Assembly: GCA_022749755.1 (NCBI GenBank)
Contig: CM040452.1
Coordinates: forward strand, 3,056,350 to 3,120,349
Length of the DNA stretch: 64,000 nt
Direction of reading: 5' to 3'
Origin: Azadirachta indica
Taxonomy: Eukaryota > Streptophyta > Magnoliopsida > Sapindales > Meliaceae
Shown here: positions 1 to 12,960 of the stretch, in pieces
How positions within the stretch are numbered: the first letter of the stretch is position 1
Layout: each line of letters opens with the position of its first letter
Translations under genes and position numbers: made by a program
The notes under the pieces: model-generated
Database searches by the model: none
Told to the model about the DNA's origin: nothing
What the model saw: only the letters and a program-made list of their open reading frames with translations

Positions 1-2473
1 CATCATTTTTCAGAAAAAATATTTTTTATTTTGTTGTTTTGATTAAGTTTAAGATCATACATTTAATTAATATTTTGTTTTTATCTAACAACTAGTAGTG
101 TTTATCAATCACCATCAACTTTTATAGCTAGTTAATGTTTGCCGAATATTTAACAACTTTCACTTGATAGCTAGAGCTTCCCATCGCACAATATGAGCCA
201 GATTTAATTATAAATGATAGATCAATCAGTAAAACAATAGTAATTACAAATGTAATTATCAATTAATGAACAAGATCAAGTGCTTAATTATATAGTTAGT
301 AGTAAAAAAAAAAAAAAAATCTAATAGCTGACTAAGTAGTGACTACTTTTCAAGAAAGGGGGCTTTGGAATGCACTATTTGGAAGAAATTAACATCCACT
401 TGTGAATAAATTAACGTCACCAAGATATCAATCTAGAAGCCAAAACAATTTTCTAATGTACGTATATATGTATGCATACATTTTATAATGTTGCCACGCA
501 CCCACTTCTAATTAATTAATTTTCGACTCAAAATAATTTTGTAAAATTTTAATTTACAATTAAAGGCAAGAGTAAAATAATTCACGTAAATAAATCTAAA
601 ATAACTCTTTTGCACACAAGTCCGAGATATCAATTGTAATCTAATAATTAAATTTGAGTATATATATTACAAAACAGAAAGCACAACCTGTTCTGCAGAC
701 AACAAATTACAAAAGTAATTGGGCCCAATAAGTGCTCAAAATACAAAAGTAAGTTTATGAAATATAGACAACAATCACAATTCTATTTCTGTATGGCTAT
801 TAGATGCTTAGATCTCTTTGAGATTAAGATTTGTTCTAAAATTTTTTAATTTCTTTTGTAGTGTAACGTTATACAATTAATACTGTTGGAGATCTCATCG
901 ATTAGTTTGCATTATAATACTGCGATGCATTTTTGATTGATTTAGTAGGCTTGCCTTCAATTTTGAATAATGTCAGGCCATAGGTGATGAGGCAGATCAT
1001 CTATCTGCTTAGAATAACAATTCATCCTCCAACTGAGCTTGGATCAAGAACTACTTTCAGCTCAAAGTCTGTCATAACATTAACACATGGGAAAGTTAAA
1101 TGATCTATAAGTGATCTGTCTTGAATTAAGGCCCCAAAATAATATTGATAATATAACACTGTAAAAGACTTGAAATGAAACTGAAGTACCATAAATCAAA
1201 TTTCAATACATTGCTGGGAACAACAACAAATCTTGCCAACAGTAAAACATAAACCAATGCACCTTGTTCTGCATACAACAAAGCTAATATATTTTGGCAT
1301 AATCAATAGTACTCTTCCTCCTGTCATGTGGCTTACTGAAGAAATAATTGAAGTAATCAGAAAACACAAGCTGCTTGTAGATTCGATTCTCTTCACTTCC
1401 TACCAGCTTAGCAAAGGACCAAACACAGCATCAGCTCCAGGGTTACAGATACAAAGCATATTTCTTTACTTTGTCAAATTCCTTTACATTAAGCACCTGC
1501 AACAGCTTCTCTATGATCACTTCAGCTCTCTTCATGTATTCTACTAATACTTGATCCCCGAAACAAAAACAATATATACCTAGTATACAACCAAAACCAA
1601 AATTCACTGAAGCATTCTGTCAAACATCTAGAATTCAGATAAAAAGCAGAAGCCTGATCGTTTCCACAGACATAACTAAAGTTCGGATAATCCAATTACA
1701 CAATTGTCAATCTAGGCAAACAACTTTCTTTTTTTTTTTTTTTTTTTTATGTAGAAAACATCAAAATATTTCACCAAGTCTGAGATTTCACAAATAGAAA
1801 TAATTAGGTTACCAAGGGGAAAGCTAAAACACTTAAAAACACAACATAACACGATTTTAAAGTGGTTCAGCCTTTAGACTTACTTACATTCAGTGGATTT
1901 CTATATTTCTCAGAAAACATATTGAAATCTTTCATTTCATTTTGAAAAATAAAGATTGGGAATCCTCATTCCTACATCTTTAGTACAACCAAAAAAGACA
2001 CGAGGATTCCATTCCTATCTTCCCTCCATCAAACTAAATTATAGAATTTTAATAAAGATATTATAATTATTTTGGAGTGTAAGAATGGCATGACAGATGT
2101 TATCTATATCCAATCAAATCACTATCAATTGTTTCTTTTTTCTTTTTTTTTTTTTTTAAGGAAAAGATTAATTAAATATTTGTATTGTAAATCAAAGGAA
2201 GGTAGGCAAACAAAAAATCATCATTTTAATAATTTAGAGCGATGAAATTTTACGTACCTTCATATATAATAATTAAGTAGATATATATGGTGTGAGTGAA
2301 ACAATTGGAGGGGCGGAGAGGAGAATTGTTAAAATCGGGCATCCTGAGAACATGAAAATGGATCAGTCAGATTCAATTCTATTTTTCTCTCTCTCTTTTT
2401 TTTTAAAGAAATAAATTAATACAAATTAAGTTGTCTTTTTAAGATATATTATTACATTCACGTACCAGCAACA
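1..2473. other. Intergenic AT-rich DNA, no supported gene
   Basis: This stretch is AT-rich with poly-A and poly-T runs (near 303, 1730 and 2140). I see no gene with splice signals or a recognisable family. The only protein-like piece is a short minus-strand reading frame of about 38 codons ending near 1446, with a mix of charged and hydrophobic residues (VEYMKRAEVIIEKLLQVL). I could not assign it to a family; it may be a decayed exon or chance. The part next to 2473 should contain the 3' UTR of the resistance gene. Confidence 0.5.
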
Positions 2474-5400
2474 TCATTGGTCTTCGAAATCCAGGCGCAC
2501 ACGAGGTATATGGGCTACCAAGGGCCAATACTGTCCTTCATCCTTCTTGAGTTTTTCACTTATCAACGGACAATGACGGATGTTAAGTTGCAAAAGTGAG
2601 GGAGGCAAGCCGGTCTCTGGAATGTATTCAAGCTTTGGACAACCATCGATGTAAAAAGATTCCAACTTTATGAGGTTTTCAATAATTGAGGATAAGCGTT
2701 CCAGCTTCTTAAAAAAACTCTTCAATGACAAATGTTTTAGAGAATCGGGAAGCGCCATTTCTATATCCTCTGGTGGAAATGACACCAAGTCCAAACATTC
2801 TGATCCACGAAGAGTGAGTTCTGTAAGAGAAGTGAATCTATGTAATCTCCACTTACACAACGGCTTATTAATAATTTCGTAATCAATCGAAAGCGAAGGA
2901 AGAAGATCGATGCGAAAGACATCTTCAGGGAAAGATTCTATGCTGGAACAACCATTTATATCTAACTCCCGGAGAGAGGTGAGATTGTGCATGAATTTGG
3001 GTAGGGCCTTCAGTTTCTCACAATTACTTATGGATAAATGAGTCAGTTTCGTACAAGCTCGCAACCCTTCCTCAGGTAATGAAGCAAGATTTGGGCAACC
3101 AGATAAATTACAATCTCGAAGTTGGCGAGCCTTGTGCAGGTTGTTGGGTAAAAATCTAAAATTTTGGCACCCATTAACAACAATTTCTTCCAAAGATGCA
3201 TCGTCATCCAACTCTTCTGCTATTGACTCCAGTACTGAGCAACCATAAATATATACGTACTGAAGAGCCTGAGGTAGTTTTTCTTTCAATAGAAAGCAAG
3301 CTTTGAGCAATTCGTAACTGTGACTCCTTTAAGTGTGGAAGGTAGCTCGCTTTTTGACAATAACGATGTGAGAGATGGACAATAGTAAATACGTAACTCC
3401 TCAAGAACACAGGTGTACCGGCTGCAGCCACCATTAATGTCCTCTCCCAGCTCTTTTACTGAAACTTGATCTTCATCTATCAAACTCCTTAAATTTTTGC
3501 AGTCGTATATACTCATCCACTTAAGGCTTGGGGGTAGCCGAACCTTGGCAACGTATCTCAAAGAATTACATCTTTCGATAGATAACCTTTCAAGAGATAC
3601 AGTAGTATTGTGCATCGACGCCTCCGGTAAAGAGTATTCCAGTGAATCACAGTCTGCTAAGGTTACCTCTTTCAGTGAACTAAGGCTGAGCAATGCATGT
3701 GGTACCTTCACAAGGCTTTGACAGTACATCAATTCTAAAGAATGAAGTTTGCATTGCAAACCTTGCTGTTGCTGGTCATCTTCTTCTTCCTCTGCCACCA
3801 AGGACAAAAGTTTTGGACAGTTCTCAATCTGCAGCGTCTGAAGGGAGCTAATATCTTGCAGTAATACAGTGCCATTCGGCCATAAATATGTCAGATCATT
3901 GTTGCTGCTAATTGCCAGTACTTGTTCTGATATATTGCTAGAAACAAGAGAATCCGATGAGCGGGGTTCGATTGCATTTCCCCACAACACTTTTTTACAA
4001 CCCCCGATTTCTAGTTCGCAAAGAGATGCAGAACTTGGAATTAAGAGTAGCAACTGCTCACATCTGCTGATCACAAGCCTTTCCAACGAATGAAGACGTT
4101 CTGGCAATTTTCCGACCAAATTAGAACATCTTTGAAGAGAAAGCACTCTGAGTTGAGGAAAAACTTCGACCTCTTCACCAAATCCCTCACAAATCCAATC
4201 TTTCCATTCTTGCATATCCTCAAAATGAAGAGTCTCCAACGATGGAAAAAGCACTTTGTCACTGCTTCCGTAGAACTCTGGACCCACGCTCTTGACTCCA
4301 GCCAATCCAATTATTAAAAGATGCTTCAGAAAGGGCAGTTGCCCAACTGTTGGCAAGGAAGTGCACATGTTACAACCTTCAAATCTTAATGACACTAAAT
4401 TTCGGAGGGTGGAATTTTTTAACCAGATTGAAAAATTGGCACCGCCGTAATTCTTGATAGTGAGCTCTTTCAAATTTTCACTAGGTCTTAACATATCAAG
4501 AACATCTATTTCAGTTGTTGGCTCCCTTAAATTGTCCCTGCCGTTGCTCCATTCTAGGAATAATTCATTAAGGTCCCTCTTACCATTTAACTCAGCCTTC
4601 TTTGCATCACCAACATTTGTTACATTTTCCAACCTCGAAATCTTAAGCTTTCCCCGTAGATTCTTCAAGGACTTCAACTCTGTTAACCCGGATTCATTGT
4701 CTTGACCCACAACGAAATGGCAGAGTGTCTGTAAACTAGTTAATCCGCCAATTCCCTTAGGCATTTTCTCTAATGAATCTACATTGGAGTTATTGATATG
4801 ACGTAACTTGATTAGATTACCCATATCTGCACACATTTCCTTCAATCTCTGGCAGTCTTCTAATAGAAGTGTGTGCAAATTGTAGAGTTCATTTATTGAA
4901 TCCGGTAAAGTCACAATTGGAGTTTTGGATAAGTCGAGGTGTCTTAAGTGTTTCAAATTGCCAACTGAATTTGATATCTCGGAGATTCCGTACCCACTCA
5001 AAGATAAGACCCTTAAGCGTTGAAGTTTCAATAACGCATGAACAACGCTAGAAGATAAGTAATAATCAATATAAGTCTCTCTGTTTCCAGTCGGTAGAAA
5101 GGTTCGCAAATGTTCAGCATCAAAGATGGCCTCAAATCTTTTAACGCCATCATATGCGTCAATAATGTATGACAAATGGCGAAGATTTTTGGAAAGCTTA
5201 TGTTGCTCTAGCTTATCCTCCATTCTTCGATATGGTTGGCCTGCAGCCCATTCAGCGAGATCATTAATCAGATCGTGCATCACAAACCTCGACGTATCCA
5301 CGCTTGATTGTTGGAAGAATGACCTTGATTGCAGCTCTTGAAAATAGCTATAGCCTGAGTCTTCCATTTTCTGCTTATTTGAGTCAGGTTGCAAGAAACC

Positions 5401-6777
5401 CTCAGCCATCCATAACAAGACTATCTCCTCTTTACGAAACTCATAGTCCTTTGGAAGCAATGAACAGTATGCAAAGCATCGTTTTAAATGTGCAGGAAGG
5501 TAATGGTAACTTACAACGAGAGCTTTCATAATACCACATTTTTCTTCGGGTAGCTCCCATATTTTGCTATCCTCCACCTTGTGCCAGTCACTACGATTGT
5601 ATTTACGATATAAGATACCCCCAAGAGTTTTTGCTGCAAGAGGCAAACCGTTGCATTTTTTCACTATCTTCTCACCGATTGGCTTCAAGTGCTGATGCAT
5701 ACTAAAATCTCTTGTTCCCAAAGAATGTTGAGTAAACACAAGCAAACAATCATCTTCCGACAACTTATTCAATTCATAAGGTGGAACAGTACCCACATTT
5801 AATGCAACATCTTTAATGCGAGTTGTCACAACAATCTTACTTCCTGGTGCTCCAGCTCCAAATGGAAGGCTAAGTAGCTCCCAATCATTTCGATCCTCGT
5901 GCCACAAATCATCCAAAACAAGGGAAAACTGTTTTTGGAGAAGTTTGCTTCTCAGATTCTCTTGAAGCTTGTTTAGGTCATCAACGTCACCAGCGTTATC
6001 ATCAACGGAGCGTAGTATTGTTTTTGTTACCTTGACAATGTCAAAATCTTCGGAAACGCATACCCAAGCTTTGAGATCAAAATAACTATTGACGGTTTCA
6101 TCATTGTAGACAAGCTGCGCAAGAGTGGTCTTGCCCATCCCTCCCATAGCTATAATAGGAATGACAGAGAATCCATCATCGGCAATTAAATCATCCCTCA
6201 ACAGCAGTTCAAGTATTTCCTTCTTCTCTTTTTCCCTGCCATGAACTTTGGCTTCATTCACCAAAGAGGTTGTAGGTGGCCTTTCCCTAGCTTTTCTGGA
6301 CCTCCGCTCTCCAGAATTCTCGTTCAACTCCAGTAGATTTTTCTCTGTTTCAATACTCTGCAGTCTGCCAGTGATTTCATCTATCTGATGCCTCATATTG
6401 GAATCGAATTTTATAGACTGTGGACTGAAATTGGTGCAGCAAGTTGGAATGAGATTCTGGAACTTACTTGTACTGGGTTGGGATTGGTGCTGCAAATTCC
6501 TCTTCAAAGATTCAGTAGCAAACTCATCCAATATGTCTTCAACATCGTAAGCCAAGTTCTTAAGCTCGCCAAGCCAGTCCTTCACCCTCTCGTCCGTCAG
6601 CTGCTTCTCCTCTGCATCGTCAAGCACTGCCTTAATCTTCTTCAGTTTTCGCTGCCATTCAAGAAGATCAGCACGGATTTTCTCTTGTCTTCCAAACAGC
6701 GGAAGCACCTCTGAGGCCAATTTTGTGAACAGCATCTCAATGGTCACGTTCAGAATCACCTCTCCCACGATCGACAT
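2474..6777 (-). CDS. CC-NBS-LRR (CNL) disease resistance protein, RPP13-like, frameshifted in the LRR
   Basis: Intracellular immune receptor of the CNL class (RPP13-like/At3g14460 style), encoded by one exon. Residues 1-90 form an Rx-type coiled coil with an EDVID-like motif (NLAYDVEDILDEF, 74-86). The NB-ARC follows: Walker A AMGGMGKTT (210-218), RNBS-A FDLKAWVCVSEDFD (233-246), kinase-2 LVLDDLW (286-292; the final W is typical of non-TIR proteins), RNBS-B GSKIVVTTR (312-320), GLPL (377-380), RNBS-D CFAYCSLLPKDYEF (434-447) and MHD (500-502). Leucine-rich repeats then run to the end. The first reading frame gives 1163 residues and stops at a TGA about 3286; the same LRR continues in another frame from about 3300 to 2474 (about 276 residues). 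The uninterrupted length of about 1435 fits the family. The first glycine of Walker A is replaced by alanine. Either a natural truncated allele or a sequence error; a protein lacking about 20% of its C-terminal LRR would result. Confidence 0.9.
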
Positions 6778-6797
6778 TTTTTTTTTTTTTTTTTTGA
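6778..6797 (-). promoter_or_regulatory. A20 tract directly before the CNL start codon
   Basis: On the coding strand twenty consecutive A residues abut the ATG of the resistance gene (T run on the plus strand). There is no base between the run and the start codon. Such a tract would lie in the 5' leader; an effect on translation or slippage of the polymerase is inference. Length in homopolymers is also prone to assembly error. Confidence 0.6.
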
Positions 6798-9779
6798 TGA
6801 AACAAAAGGACTGTGTATGACAAACGAAGTGCAGAAAATCTGCAAAAAATTGAACTTCTCAAAATTTTCTTTTTTTATCTTTTAAGTTGGAAGAAAAAAC
6901 AGAAATTATAGAAAAGAAGCAGAAACAAACAGCAGAAAGTGGAATGGCTGGAACGATTCTTCTCTGGCTTGGAATTGAAAACAGAAAGTTTGGAGAATGA
7001 AGTGGGAGAAAATTTCCGGAAAATGGTAACGCTACAAGGAATTAGTTTAGTCTGGATCGTGAAATGAAACCTCGAACAATGTTCTGCTAGGAGGGAATCT
7101 GACTTCCATTAATGGAGAATATTATATAGCTACCCCAATGTTATTATAAATTTATATAAGTTTTAAATATGCATAAATAGATACATACTGTTAACTCACC
7201 TTTGTCACTAGATCTAGTAAAAAAATCATAATAATAATAAGTAGAAGAGTTACTAGCTTGTCATTGTTAATTAATTTAATTTTTTATGACATAATTGATT
7301 TTAAATGAGATTTTATCACTTAAAATTAAAATTTAACTAATTTTTTCTAACTATTTTTAAAATTTTAGTATGTAAATCCATGTATTTTCTTGTTTAGATA
7401 CTAATTATAAGGGATAAAAACTGATAATTTTTTTTCTTTTGTGATGATTTTTCAGAAAATTTGAATGTTAATTATTTGATAGAAAATTAGATTTTGCTTT
7501 TTTAAAACATCACTAAAATGCTCACTAATATAGTAAATAATATAAACATTTTGCGTGCACTTATTTATTATAGTTACTATCTAAGTGCAATTGTTACAAA
7601 CATTAGGAGATATAATATTTCTTTTTCAATGAAGTGGCTTGAATGTATTGGAGTAAAGTTCATAATATGAAAAATGTTATGGGACATTTGCTAATAGCAC
7701 AAAAATTAGGAGATTGAGGGGAAATTGTCAATTAACTCCACCTTTAATTTTCTTATGGGTCCAAGATGTCCGGTATCTCTCGCCTTTTACTTTTCCTCCT
7801 TTTTTTTGAGGGAAAAAAACAAAAGTAAAAAAGACAAAAGGTGGACGTCGTAATCATTTTTAAGGGTATTATCACATACAGCACCCGATGGTTTCTAATA
7901 TTTCAATTAGATGAAAAGATGCATCAATTGTCAGGTACCTCCCCCCCTCCTTTTAACCCAACGTTTATACACATCAAAAAAATCTGATAAATAGAATAAT
8001 AATTACTCTCAATATCCATCTAACACACCCATTTAATGTATAATTATCTCTTTAATATCAAATCTAATTCATCGTAAGGTTTTGTAAGTATTGATTTATG
8101 AAAAATACCCAAAACCAAAGTAAAATATACATTAATTCTGTTAGTTGCATATTATTTGTTTTTTTTTTTTTTTTAACTTTTTCATGAATAAACAAAAAAA
8201 ACTTGATTGAAATGAATGAGATAGATGATAATTGGGTGTAATTTTCGCAAATAAAGTGGAGTGTCCCACAGTTTTTGGTCATGATGCCCCTTGTAATTTA
8301 CTCCACTTTTATCCTTTCTGCTTTTTTAAAGTAAAGATGATGCTTTGTAAATTTTAATCATTGTTCTTAACTTCGCAAACTAATTTAAATTTTATATGGA
8401 ATCAAATATAATAAATAAATAAATAAAATAAAATAAAATAATGTTTCATTCAAAGAATAGGAAAGAATTGTGAAAGAAAAGGAGAAGGGAAAGGAATAAG
8501 AAAAGGAAAAGTAAGAAAAAGAAAAAAGAATAGTATTCTTTTAATTACAGGAAATAAAAACCGGGAAGAGAAAGGAATTTATTTTATTTTTTTAACAAAA
8601 TTATTCTTCATATAAAAGTTATATGTATTTCTTAATAAAAATTTTGGTTATCTACGTTAATTTATTTTTAAAATTTTAACACTAAAGCACTACTATATTT
8701 AACAATTTATTGCCAAAATTTAAAAATATTTTAAAAATATAAATAATATAAATTAATACCAAAAAATAGAAAAGAATATTCACAAAGATTATAAATAATA
8801 ATAATAAACCTTAACTTTAGCAATAATTTTTCATAAAATACAATGATGTTAAATTTACAAACTAAAATAAATATTACAATAATAATTATTATTAATTTTA
8901 AAATATTTTGTAAAATTTTATAAATAATTAAAAATATCATAATTTATTAAAAACTAATTAGTTAAATTTAAATATAATTAATTTTATTAAATGTTTTAAA
9001 ACAAATTAGAATTAAAAAAATAGAGGAGGAATAAGTGAAAAACTCACGCATTTGGAAGGGTAGGAATAGTGATTGCTCATCCTTCAGAATCATAATTCTT
9101 CCATTTGAAGGAATAAGCATTCAGGAATCCTCATTTTTACATATTTGGTCCAACCAAACAAAGTTGAAAAAACGATATGTAGTTTGATTCCTTTCGTTTC
9201 CTTCAACCAAATACACCATAAATTATATTCATATTATCTAGTTTTAGAACTTTCAAACATACAAATTAATTGAACGAAAAGGAAAAGAGAAATTAAAAAA
9301 AAAAGATAAAAATTAATAAAATATTTTTCATTAATTTAACATCGTCTACTTATAAATTTTGCCTTGCCTCAATCAACTTTAACATCATTAGATGGGTGTG
9401 AGGTAGGATTAGTTATAAAGTTTATTTAATAAATACAAAATATGTTAAAATTAAGTCAAAAAATATTAGTAACATTACTTTTTTTTAATTTCGCTTTTAA
9501 TATTAGTGTTTTAAATGATATAAAAGCTGGTTTTTTTTATTACCGTATACATTATTAATAATTATTTTCATAAACGAAAATCACATCCCTCTATTTTATT
9601 AAAATTAATATGCGAATTATTGTGATAATGGCAAGTCAATTTAAGTATTGATGAGATACAAGTTCAAAATTATACTAATAACGTTATTAATTAAAATATA
9701 ATCAAACGTAAAGAAATCATGGTCAAGTTGCTCATAGAGATTGTATTGTTTAGAATTAAAATTTATTCTCGATGTATCC

Positions 9780-10130
9780 CTCCAACATATAAGTAGAAAT
9801 TATCAAACTCTTAACTTTGAGCGAGTTAAAATAAGAAGGTGAATATAATACTGTATTACATAATAATTTTATTAAGTTTAATTTTACTTTAATAATGATT
9901 TAATCAGTATTAGAGTGATTAATATATGTATATATAGTATGCTGAATAACTCTCATAATAAATATAAGTAAAAATTTTTAAACCCTTTACTTTGATTCAG
10001 TTGAAATACGAAGGTGAGTACCACATCGTATTGCATAGTAACTCTATTAAGTTTAATTATATTACTAATGATTTATTTAATCGGTATTAGAGTGACTAAT
10101 CAATGCATATATAGCATACTGCATCATCTT
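9780..10130. repeat. Two-copy tandem repeat, unit about 175 bp
   Basis: Two diverged head-to-tail copies. Anchor words recur at a constant offset: GAAGGTGA near 9835 and 10010, and TATTAGAGTG at 9908 and 10084, an offset of 175-176 bases. Between them lie shared segments such as TCTATTAAGTTTAATT-like text and TATATATAGTATGCTG versus CATATATAGCATACTG. The copies differ at many positions, so the duplication is old. Only two copies were recognised, so this is not an array. Confidence 0.65.
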
Positions 10131-12889
10131 CTTAATTTTCAATTATTTAAGCTTCTTAAAAAAATTGATTTATTTCAATCGATGCATAATATTAGTTCTT
10201 TTTTTATAAAATCTTAAATTAGAATACCTTATTCTAAACATAATTAGTTTGAATAATTATGAATGATATATTTTTATTCATAACATTGTTTGTATGTTAA
10301 TATTATTCAACAATATATATATATATGTAAAAGAGAAAGTTAGCAAAGCAAGTCGGACAATTTACATTAACACTCCAAGACTTAACAGTTACAGCAACTT
10401 AAAGGATTTTCAAACACAATCTTTTAAATCTGACAAGTGATTTCAAATCAAATAATTAAATTTTTAATGCAAGTGATTCATCATCAAAGCACTCAACTCT
10501 CAACCAAGAGTTAACTATCTTGAAGACTGCTTTGTAAAGATTACAAAGAAAATATGAATGAATACACATGTTAAATAATGTCACATTTAATGAAGAAATA
10601 TTACAAATAAAAGAGTAGGATATTTAAATTGAGTTTGTTATAATTTGTAAGCTCAAAAATTATTTTTGTACCTCAAATGATGTTTGTCGACATATGAGAT
10701 ACCAGTGAAATGAGTAAAAGCCTTAACAAATGAAAGAAGTTACTTCTATTTACAGTTGAAGCCAAAAACTAGTCATTAAAAACCTTAATTTCAAAAACTG
10801 GGATCAATTTGGTTGAGCCGATCATACAAACCTTACAAAAGAAAATAAGTCTAGGATTTCGGTGGACCAAAAATAGTCATTTGATTCATGAATAGGCAAT
10901 TTTGGTTAGCCGAATAGTCAAACTTGGCCAACCAAAAATTGCACCCACTGTTTTATAGTTCATTTAAATCAATTAGACTGGTTCGCTTAAACTAAGTAGA
11001 AAATTCAGTTTTCAAGCAGTTTTAAAATAGTTATAATAAGTTCCTATTTTAAGTTTCAAAATCTTGAATTTTAGTGATAATGTTGACCGAAAGGAAATAA
11101 GAGTTGTAAGCAAAACGAAAAAGGGAGTCATGGTGACTGAGAGATAAATAGGGAGAGAAAAGAGCAGGGTAGAACAATGCGAGGCTTGCAGACTGCAAGT
11201 TGGTCATTACACATTTACGACATTGTGGGTGTTTTTATAAATAAAACATAAAAATGTGTTTTGAAAATTACCACAGTTAGGAAATAGCATTATAAATTTT
11301 AATTAGAACTTAAATTTTAGTTGAAATTGAAATATTCTTAGTATTTGATAAATACTAATTTTAATGGAATCATTTCTTTTATTTATTTTTAATATTATAT
11401 GATTTTATTTAATTGTAATTTTAAAATTTCACAATGACTCAATATTAAATCAAGTCCCACAATTATTTTAATTACACCTTTAATTACAATGAGGACATCT
11501 GTTGAAATTAATTAAATTTGTTAAAAAGATTTTTTTATTTAACAATTTTTTTCATTGCTAATAATAGAAAAGTAGAAGCTTGTAATATCGAATAATTTAT
11601 GTAAACTTTTTCACTCTTTACATATGAAGCATTCAAAATCATTCCTTAATGAGAGAAACAAATCACTAGTAAATCTTGTAAGTGGTATCCCTTGACATAA
11701 TGCTTTAATTAGTTTCAGTATACGATTAGCAGGATGTGATTTATCAATTATTATAATTCACTCTAATATTTTTTCTTACTATAAGTAAACATTCATTTCA
11801 TTAACAAAAGAACTTATTACAAGATCAAATTACAAATAAGTTTCCATTAAAAAGAATATTCATATTAGTTTACATATGGATTTCGTTTTGACCCTTTCAG
11901 TTTGTCTTCCACCACCATTGTTAATTAGTTCATCTAAATGATATAATAATGTAGAGATTGTACTTTTAGAAACTTCAAATTTAAGAGAAAATTTAAAGAA
12001 ATACCTAAATACAACATATATAGATATGAATATGATGAAATTAACAAATTAATAAATAAATAACACTACATATCTAAATTTAAATGGAAAAAGACCACAC
12101 CATGAATTTGGATTTCGGTGAAAATTTTCGTTCACTAGAAATTTACAAAGATAGAAGAGTTTTCACTGAAAAAGAAGCTGGTTACGACCCATCCTGATTT
12201 GGGAGAATTTGACTATTAAAGTTCTTGCAATTTGACAAATTTAAATTTATGAAGTCTTGTAAAAAATGAAAGAGGAAAAAGATGGATTTGAGCATAATGG
12301 TCATTGAGGTGCACTTTGTCTGAAATAAGATATTTTATTTGCTTGGTAAAAAAAAAAATTAAATATGGCAATTTTAGTAAATTGGTGGCAAATTGACGTT
12401 ATTTTAAACAATTTGCCTTTTTATTTCTTGTCGTAATATTATATGCATTTCATATGTTGTTAGTGTTGTAGGATCCAAGTACTAATAAACTACCTATCAC
12501 ATGTCATTGTAAATACTAACAAACTTCTCTCAAATAAATTTAAATTCGTATTCAAATCGGACCCGAATCAAACTGAATTAATTTATATCATATGAATTCA
12601 AGCTCTTTTAGAGTTATGTTTATTTGATTTAAAACCAAATTAGATCAAATCCAAAATGCCTACCCTTAGATAACATTAATTATATAATTTAGCGACATAT
12701 AACAGACTGTTAAATAATATTGTATAATTTGGAGACATATAACATAATCTCAGGTAGCGATGCACTAAGTTTTACTACATCGGACAATATTAATTTTTCT
12801 AAAGAAAACTAAGTCAGACTAAAATTTTTTACTTGGGACCAAATCATTTCTCTATAGAGAAAAAAATTTATTGTGCAAGTTTAATCGAT

Positions 12890-12960
12890 TAGTACTAACA
12901 GCCACGCAAGCGTAGCTTGGCTGGTTACAAGACGAGTCTTCCTAAAAGGGACTCATTTAA
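12890..12960 (+). mobile_element. Possible 5' fragment of a tRNA-derived SINE
   Basis: The segment reads AAGCGTAGCTTGGCTGGTTA, which resembles a tRNA-derived A box (TAGCTTGGCTGG) and the 5' start of plant SINEs. It is clearly richer in GC than its surroundings. No matching B box follows within the expected distance, so at most a truncated copy is present. Confidence 0.25.

Noticed and set aside
4090..4317. Plus-strand ORFs inside the CNL gene
   Set aside because: Antisense shadows of the LRR coding sequence.
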